The notes beneath the pieces were generated by a model. The model did no database searches. It was not told where the DNA came from and worked only from the letters and a program-made list of their open reading frames with translations. DNA of 64,000 nucleotides from Lysobacter oculi (GTDB lineage Bacteria; Pseudomonadota; Gammaproteobacteria; Xanthomonadales; Xanthomonadaceae): positions 72,001-136,000 of the forward strand of contig NZ_CP029556.1 in the NCBI RefSeq assembly GCF_003293695.1. The letters run 5' to 3'. Below are positions 59,367 to 64,000 of this stretch, one piece after another; within the stretch, counting starts at the first letter, position 1; the number at the start of each line of letters is the position of its first letter. Made by a program: the position numbers and the translations under genes.

Positions 59367-59398
59367 GAACCCGCTTCGTCGAACGAGGCGGGTTCTTT
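59367..59398 (+). terminator. Hairpin in the leader of the histone-like gene (possible attenuator)
   Basis: GAACCCGCTTC (59367-59377) pairs with GAGGCGGGTTC (59385-59395) with one mismatch, followed by TTTCG. It lies about 145 bases before the coding start. Confidence 0.45.
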
Positions 59399-59540
59399 CG
59401 TATCCGCGCGCATCGTTGTGTTGCGCGCATCCACACCGTCGCCTCGCGCATCGCGCGTGGCCGGTCCGGCGCGGGTCCGACTCCCGCGGCGTGCAAGCCT
59501 GGGCAGCTGACAGCAAGTCCCAATGACAAGGAGCCATGAC

Positions 59541-59993
59541 ATGGCGATGAAGAAAGTTGCAAAGAAGAGCCCCGCCAAGAAGGCGGCGAAGAAAGCCGTG
59601 AAGAAGGTGGCCAAGAAGGCCACTGCCAAGAAGGCGGCGAAGAAGGTTGCCAAGAAGCCGGCCGCCAAGAAGGTCGCTAAGAAGACCGCAAAGAAGGCCG
59701 TGAAGAAGACCGCCAAGAAGGCGGTGAAGAAGGTTGCGAAGAAGGCCGCTGCCAAGAAGACCGCGAAGAAGGCGGTGAAGAAGGTCGCGAAGAAGGCCGT
59801 CAAGAAGGCTGCGGCCAAGAAGCCCGCCGCCAAGAAGACTGCCAAGAAAGCCGTGAAGAAGGCTGCGGCCAAGAAGCCCGCCGCCAAGAAGGCTGCCAAG
59901 AAAGCGGTGAAGAAGGCCGCCAAGAAGCCGGCCGCCAAGAAAGCCAAGAAGGCCCCGGCTGCGATGCCGCCGATGCCGATGCCGACGATCTGA
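59541..59993 (+). CDS. Histone H1-like Lys/Ala-repeat protein
   Basis: A 150-aa, extremely basic protein built almost wholly from Lys, Ala, Val, Thr and Pro in units such as K-K-A-V-K-K-V-A and A-A-K-K-P-A. It resembles the C-terminal tails of eukaryotic histone H1 and bacterial H1-like proteins (AlgP, HctB type). Such tails are unstructured and bind DNA or RNA without sequence preference. The end is different: A-P-A-A-M-P-P-M-P-M-P-T-I, a Met/Pro motif. AAGGAG 7 bases upstream fixes the start at 59541 rather than 59523. Its DNA is a run of related 12-24 base repeats, so copy number could vary between strains. Confidence 0.88.
   Translation: MAMKKVAKKSPAKKAAKKAVKKVAKKATAKKAAKKVAKKPAAKKVAKKTAKKAVKKTAKKAVKKVAKKAAAKKTAKKAVKKVAKKAVKKAAAKKPAAKKTAKKAVKKAAAKKPAAKKAAKKAVKKAAKKPAAKKAKKAPAAMPPMPMPTI
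59560..59960 (+). repeat. Tandem coding repeat (AAGAAGGC-type)
   Basis: Short degenerate tandem units within the histone-like gene, dominated by AAGAAGGCC/GCCAAGAAG. They are prone to slippage and to misassembly. Confidence 0.7.
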
Positions 59994-60069
59994 TATCGGC
60001 ATTTGTCCAGCCGCCCTTCGCGCCCAGGCGGAGGCGGCCGGATACTTGGGTTCCGGTCATTCGGATACC

Positions 60070-60100
60070 AAAAAACCCGCGATCAACGCGGGTTTTTTTT
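60070..60100. terminator. Bidirectional terminator of histone-like and serine-hydrolase genes
   Basis: 12-bp perfect stem (60070-60081 with 60087-60098), loop ATCAA, A-run on one side and eight T on the other. Serves both converging genes. Confidence 0.9.
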
Positions 60101-60121
60101 CGGCCTTGATGGGCGGTGGGA

Positions 60122-61510
60122 TCAGCGCGGCGGGGTGTTGCCGTCGCCGGAGGCGCTGCCGATGCCTTCGCTCTCTTCCTCCATGCCCGGCACCGGTGCG
60201 CCGATCGGCATGTTGTCGAGCTTGAGCCAGGCCACCTGCGGCAGGCCGATGGCGCTGTCGAGGATGGTCGGCAGCAGGCCGGAGGGCAGGCTGCTTTCGC
60301 TGTTCCAGAGGATGGCGATGCCGAGGTCGCGGTCGGGCAGCAGCGCCATCGCGCCGCGATAGCCCTGCACCGCGCCGCCGTGGAAAAAGAGCTTGTGGCC
60401 GGCGTAGTTGTAGACGCGCCAGCCCAGGCCGTAACCGGCCGAGGTCAGGCGCTCGCGACGCCAGCTGGAGCCGCGCAGTTCGGTGGGCGTATCGACGCGC
60501 GCGCTGTGGATGGTCTGCAGCAGGTTGGCCGGCAGCACGTCGGGGCGATGGCCAGTCTGCGCGATCAGGTAGTGCGCCATATCGGAGATGCTGGCGTTGA
60601 CGCCGGCGGCCGGAGCGAGCCGGTAGTAGGTCGGCTTCGGCATCAGCGAGCGCCAGCCGCCGCCGCCGCGCACATGCGGCTTGGCCCAGCGCGGGCTGCC
60701 TTCGATGCCTTCCAGCCCCAGGCTCGCATCGTTCATGCCCAGCGGCTTGAAGATGCGCGACTGCACGTTGTCGTCGTAATAGCGGCCGGTCGCGGCGTGG
60801 ACCACGTCGCCGATCACGCTGAAGGCGACGTTCTGGTACGAGTAGCAGGCACCGGGCGCGCAGCGCAGCGGGGCGCCGGCCAGCTTGGATCGCACATCGT
60901 AATAACTGGCATTGGCCTCGATGTCGCGGTCGAAGGCGTTGCGGGTCAGGCCGGTGCTCTGGCTCAGCACGTTGGCGACGGTCAGCCGCGTGGTGGAATC
61001 CGGGCTGCTCAGGCGGAAGCCCGGCACGTACTGCACCACCGGCTGGTTCCACGACAGCACGCCATCGTTGACCAGGATGCCGGTCAGCGTGCCGGCGAAG
61101 GACTTGGACAGCGAAGCCAGGCGGAAGACGGTATGCGCGTCCACCGGCTCGGGGCGGGTGGTGTCGGTGATGCCGTAGCCGCGTGCGCTGACGATGCGGC
61201 CGTTCTGCACGATGGCCACGGCCAGGCCGGGAATGCGCTGGTTGCTGACCAGCTGCTGGGCGATGCCTTCGAAGGTGCGGGCGTCGAACGGCAGCGGGGC
61301 GACGGTCGCCGGCTGCGGATAGGCCTGCTGCTGCAGGTAGTTGTCGAGGGCGGAAGGTGCGGACTGCGCGGGCGCGGCGGCGGGGTTCTGCCCGGCGTTG
61401 GACGGCCAGCCCAGCGGTGTCTGCGCGGAGGAGCCACCCGGGGCGGGCATCAGCAGCGAAAAGGCCGCGAGCTGGAAAGCGATGAGTGCTTTGCCGCGAT
61501 ACATACGCAT
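60122..61510 (-). CDS. Periplasmic serine hydrolase of the beta-lactamase (class C-like) family
   Basis: A 462-aa precursor with a signal peptide (about residues 1-29, A-Q end) and a Pro/Ala-rich linker. The penicillin-binding-like domain has S-L-S-K (nucleophile Ser133, Lys136), Y-S-Y-Q-N (Y-x-N motif, about residue 221) and F-F-H-G-G (about residue 378, in place of K-T-G). These are the motifs of family S12 esterases/peptidases, such as EstB and D-aminopeptidases, rather than a proven beta-lactamase. An AGGGG ribosome site precedes ATG 61510. Substrate unknown. Confidence 0.85.
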   Translation of the reverse strand: MRMYRGKALIAFQLAAFSLLMPAPGGSSAQTPLGWPSNAGQNPAAAPAQSAPSALDNYLQQQAYPQPATVAPLPFDARTFEGIAQQLVSNQRIPGLAVAIVQNGRIVSARGYGITDTTRPEPVDAHTVFRLASLSKSFAGTLTGILVNDGVLSWNQPVVQYVPGFRLSSPDSTTRLTVANVLSQSTGLTRNAFDRDIEANASYYDVRSKLAGAPLRCAPGACYSYQNVAFSVIGDVVHAATGRYYDDNVQSRIFKPLGMNDASLGLEGIEGSPRWAKPHVRGGGGWRSLMPKPTYYRLAPAAGVNASISDMAHYLIAQTGHRPDVLPANLLQTIHSARVDTPTELRGSSWRRERLTSAGYGLGWRVYNYAGHKLFFHGGAVQGYRGAMALLPDRDLGIAILWNSESSLPSGLLPTILDSAIGLPQVAWLKLDNMPIGAPVPGMEEESEGIGSASGDGNTPPR

Positions 61511-61732
61511 GGCATCCCCTGGAACAGTCTCGGTCAGGCCGAAATACTAGTAGGGCTTTCCGGTTTGTGCATGAACAGGGCGAGCTTGTTCATGCATCCA
61601 TATGATTTTCATCACATTTGATATTGGGATGGCAGCGGCGGGCGTTTCCATGGCGCAGGGACGGGCCGGACCGGCATCCTGCGCGGCTCCGGCCCGGTGA
61701 CATGGATCACACCGGTCGGCTACCGTGCGCGC

Positions 61733-63061
61733 ATGACCGACACCCCGGACGCAGCCCGCGCACCCGCCCCGCATCGCCGCGTCCACCAGGGCGAGTGGCC
61801 GGCGGTGGCGATTTCCTTCCTCTACTTCTTCTGCGTGCTGGCGGCGTACTACATGATCCGCCCAGTCCGCGAGCAGCTGTCGGCGGCGGTCGGTTCCACC
61901 CAGCTGCCGTGGTTCTACGGCGCGACCTTCGCCTGCATGGTGCTGCTGGCGCCGGTGTTCGGCGCGGTGGTCTCGCGCTGGCCGCGCCACATCGTGGTGC
62001 CGCTGTTCAACCTGGCCGGCATCGCCTGCCTGCTGGCTTTCGTGCCGTTCTTCGCCGACCCCACCCTGCTGTCGCAACGCACGCTGGGCATCGTGTTCTT
62101 TGTCTGGGTGAGCGTCTTCAACCTGTTCGTGGTGTCGCTGTTCTGGATCTTCATGACCGACATCTGGAACGCGGAGCAGGCCCGGCGGCTGTTCCCGATC
62201 ATCGCGGTGGCCGGGACCGCCGGCGCGGTGGCCGGTCCCAGCCTGACCCGTGGGCTGGTGCAGGTGATGGGCGTGGCGCCGCTGCTGGTGGTGTCGGCTT
62301 CGCTGCTCGGCATCGCGGTGGCCTGCGTGGTGTGGCTGGGGCGCTGGGCGCGCGCGCATGCCCACCTGCGTCCCGACCAGGCCGGCGGCGAGGCGGTGGG
62401 CGGCGGCATGTGGGATGGCATCAAGCAGATCTTCGCCACGCCCTTCATGCGCAACATGGCCCTGCTGCTGTTGCTGGCGGACGGCATCGGTACGGTCAAC
62501 TACGCGCTGGTCACCGACTACTCGCACCAGGCCTTCGTCGACCAGGTGATGCGCACGCGTTTCGCCGCCAACGTGGACCTGGCCACCAATCTGGTGACGG
62601 TGACCACCCAGCTGCTGCTGACGCGCTGGATGCTGCCGCGTTACGGCGCCGGCGTGGTGCTGACGATGTGGGCGATCGGCGGCATCGCGATGTTGCTGCT
62701 GGTGATGCTGGTGCCGGATGCGCACGCGCCGCTGATCGGCGGGATGCCGGCGGTGGCGTTGGCGCTGATCGTCACCCGCGGGCTGGCCTACGGTATGGCC
62801 GAGCCGGCGCGCCACAGCCTGTTCGCCAAGGCGCCACGGGTGATGCGCTTCAAGGGGCAGAACGTGGTCGATACCGCGGTCTGGCGTTTCGGTGACCTGG
62901 CGATCGCCAGCGGCATGAACCTGCTGCGTTCGGCGGGTGCCACCGTGGGGACGTTCGCCGCGATCAGCGCAACCTCGGCCCTGGTCGCCGGCACCATCGG
63001 CTGGCGGCTGTCGAAGTTGACCGGCGAGCGCCTGGCCGATTCGATGCGCCCGGACCACTGA
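61733..63061 (+). CDS. MFS-type transporter
   Basis: A 442-aa membrane protein with about twelve helices. The first helix region contains Y-Y-M-I-R-P-V-R-E-Q (about residues 41-50), a pattern seen in a proteobacterial group distantly related to ATP/ADP translocases. A cytoplasmic loop follows helix 6 (about residues 200-225). The chosen ATG at 61733 follows TACCGTGCGCGC, which may place the start at the mRNA 5' end; the frame also opens 12 codons earlier. Substrate unknown. The next gene begins 4 bases after the stop. Confidence 0.8.
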   Translation: MTDTPDAARAPAPHRRVHQGEWPAVAISFLYFFCVLAAYYMIRPVREQLSAAVGSTQLPWFYGATFACMVLLAPVFGAVVSRWPRHIVVPLFNLAGIACLLAFVPFFADPTLLSQRTLGIVFFVWVSVFNLFVVSLFWIFMTDIWNAEQARRLFPIIAVAGTAGAVAGPSLTRGLVQVMGVAPLLVVSASLLGIAVACVVWLGRWARAHAHLRPDQAGGEAVGGGMWDGIKQIFATPFMRNMALLLLLADGIGTVNYALVTDYSHQAFVDQVMRTRFAANVDLATNLVTVTTQLLLTRWMLPRYGAGVVLTMWAIGGIAMLLLVMLVPDAHAPLIGGMPAVALALIVTRGLAYGMAEPARHSLFAKAPRVMRFKGQNVVDTAVWRFGDLAIASGMNLLRSAGATVGTFAAISATSALVAGTIGWRLSKLTGERLADSMRPDH

Positions 63062-63065
63062 GCCG

Positions 63066-63962
63066 GTGCGGCAGCGACGGATCTTCCGCGACCTCGTGCC
63101 CGCGCGTTGGCGGCGCTGGGGCTGGCTGGCTTCGGCGCTGCTCGGCGTCGGCCTGCTGGTGCTGGTCTACGGCCTGTTTGTCGAGCCGCGACGCCTCGTC
63201 GAGCGCGACCACGTGCTGCAGCTTCCGCATTGGCCCAAGGCCTGCGATGGCCTGCGGGTGGATGTGGTGTCCGACATCCACACCGGTTCGTTCGGCAACG
63301 GCACCGGCAACCTAGACCGCGTCGTCGCACGGCTCAGGGCGAGCAATGCCGACATCGTGCTGATGGCCGGCGACTACGTCATCCTCAAGGTGCTGTTCGG
63401 CGGTTACGTGCCGGGCCGCGTGTTCGCCCACCACGTCGCGCCGCTGGCGGCGGACAAGCGCGTGTACGCGGTGCTCGGCAACCACGACTGGTGGAAGGAC
63501 GGCCGGCAGGTGAGCGCCGCGCTGACCGGCGTGGGCGTGGAGATGATCGACAACGCCTCGATCCCGGTCGTCCACGGCGAATGCCGCTTCTACCTCGCAG
63601 GTCTCGGTGACGAGCTGGAAGGCAGCCCCGACATCGACATGGCCTACGGCGGCATCCCCGCCGATGCGCCGGTCATCGCGCTGATGCACGAGCCGGCGAC
63701 CTTCGCGCGCATCCCCGCACGCACCGCGCTGTCGGTAGCCGGGCATACGCACGGCGGCCAGATCAATCCGTTCTCGTCGCCGTGGCGCACGGCGGAATAC
63801 GCGCCGCACTCACACTGGCTGCGTGGCCAGGTGCGCGACGGCGGGCGGCTGTTGTTCGTCACGCCGGGCATCGGCACCAGCATCCTGCCGATCAGGATCG
63901 GGGTGACGCCGGAGATCTCACGCCTGACCCTGAAGCGCCAGCCAGAACGCGCCGCCGAATAG
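63066..63962 (+). CDS. YaeI-like membrane-anchored metallophosphoesterase
   Basis: A 298-aa protein with one N-terminal membrane helix (about residues 18-37) and a calcineurin-like domain: V-V-S-D-I-H-T-G (about residues 66-73), A-G-D-Y (about residue 101), L-G-N-H-D-W-W (about residue 137) and G-H-T-H-G-G-Q (about residue 226). YaeI-type enzymes are phosphodiesterases of the inner-membrane face, with natural substrates poorly known. The GTG start lies 4 bases after the transporter stop, suggesting an operon. Confidence 0.85.
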   Translation: MRQRRIFRDLVPARWRRWGWLASALLGVGLLVLVYGLFVEPRRLVERDHVLQLPHWPKACDGLRVDVVSDIHTGSFGNGTGNLDRVVARLRASNADIVLMAGDYVILKVLFGGYVPGRVFAHHVAPLAADKRVYAVLGNHDWWKDGRQVSAALTGVGVEMIDNASIPVVHGECRFYLAGLGDELEGSPDIDMAYGGIPADAPVIALMHEPATFARIPARTALSVAGHTHGGQINPFSSPWRTAEYAPHSHWLRGQVRDGGRLLFVTPGIGTSILPIRIGVTPEISRLTLKRQPERAAE

Positions 63963-64000
63963 CAGCGCGCCGAGCGCGAACACCGCGCTCAGGAAGTGCA

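Larger units (their letters stand above)
58864..59540. other. AT-rich intergenic region before the histone-like gene
   Basis: Nearly 700 bases without a supported coding gene and with A/T tracts unusual for this genome (58900-58960 and 59180-59230). It contains a 9-bp inverted repeat (59015-59023 with 59049-59057, TTCGCAAAC type), a TTGACA box at 59202 and a hairpin with 11-bp arms (59367-59377 with 59385-59395, one mismatch) followed by TTTCG. The last two could define a short RNA or a long attenuated leader. Open frames on both strands here have unconvincing composition. Confidence 0.5.

Noticed and set aside
59224..59562. Minus-strand small protein beginning M-S-A-R-E-E-E-N
   Set aside because: It has one hydrophobic stretch but no ribosome site, and it overlaps hairpins and AT tracts. 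The composition further on looks random.
58820..60002. Long minus-strand frames opposite the histone-like gene encoding F-L-A-A / L-G-G-L repeats
   Set aside because: They are the complement of the AAGAAGGCC repeat and would encode only low-complexity hydrophobic repeats. The plus strand has a ribosome site and a terminator.
60061..60110. CRISPR-like or phage-related repeat at the histone-like gene end
   Set aside because: The palindrome is a normal terminator. No repeat-spacer periodicity and no cas genes exist in the window.
63963..64000. Possible C-terminal end of a minus-strand membrane protein (F-L-S-A-V-F-A-L-G-A-L-L-F-G-G-A-F-W)
   Set aside because: The hydrophobic reading is attractive, but its frame stays open deep into the metallophosphoesterase gene with no stop at a sensible place. 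Only 38 bases lie outside that gene, too little to call.

Overview
The window is GC-rich chromosomal DNA of a gammaproteobacterium, most likely a member of the Xanthomonadaceae/Lysobacteraceae (Lysobacter-Luteimonas-Thermomonas-Xanthomonas group). This is inferred from the glycolytic cluster gap ... pgk-pyk-fba with a class I aldolase, the mixture of hemP, NfeD/SPFH, histone-like and GDSL-autotransporter genes, and the recurring '-10 plus GC' promoter pattern (TAnAATnGCG). No integrase, transposase, phage gene or CRISPR array was seen; the region reads as core genome with a few lineage-specific modules.

Layout. 1-2.0 kb: end of a membrane protein gene, trxC, secreted S1/P1 nuclease, OmpW. 2.2-12.4 kb: central glycolysis (gap, pgk, HAD phosphatase, pyk, class I fba) with a DUF2339/DUF3999 membrane pair and a truncated haemoglobin in between. 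12.5-17.6 kb: RND efflux adaptor and pump and a SpoU rRNA/tRNA methyltransferase, all overlapping. 17.6-25.3 kb: M28 peptidase, MscL, FAH-family enzyme, Rieske protein, SLC13 permease with RCK-like domains, trmB-thiG, a DUF465 protein and thiS. 25.4-31.0 kb: autotransporter esterase, tRNA-Gly(CCC), a RimB-like/RimK pair and an OmpR/HK two-component system. 31.0-35.8 kb (minus strand): ilvE, two tandem secreted paralogues, and metF-ahcY behind an S-adenosylhomocysteine riboswitch.

36.0-40.9 kb: nfrB-nfrA-wecB operon. It pairs a GT2 polysaccharide synthase carrying C-terminal MshEN-like c-di-GMP-binding repeats with an outer-membrane NfrA-like partner and the enzyme that makes UDP-ManNAc. A CRP/Clp-type palindrome sits just downstream of its predicted promoter. 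41.1-45.3 kb: an unexplained three-gene unit (secreted SGNH hydrolase, single-span membrane protein, Lnt-like acyltransferase with an extra C-terminal half). 45.4-49.4 kb: metK, a PlsC-OlsB-like fusion acyltransferase, and an LpxH-like phosphoesterase. 49.4-54 kb: dusB, rbsK-nupC, a membrane GGDEF cyclase. 54-57.2 kb: Gdt1/MneA manganese exporter behind a yybP-ykoY (Mn2+) riboswitch, Fur-controlled hemP, QmcA-NfeD. 57.2-64 kb: gcvT, gcvH, a Lys/Ala-repeat histone H1-like protein, a serine hydrolase, a transporter and a metallophosphoesterase.

The methionine/SAM cycle is well represented (metK, ahcY, metF, with gcvT/gcvH supplying one-carbon units). Cyclic-di-GMP is a second thread (GGDEF cyclase, MshEN synthase, RimK, possible Clp site). 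Three genes (DUF2339, metK, LpxH-like) each carry one extra G/C in a short G/C run. metK is normally essential, so these look more like sequence errors than real pseudogenes.
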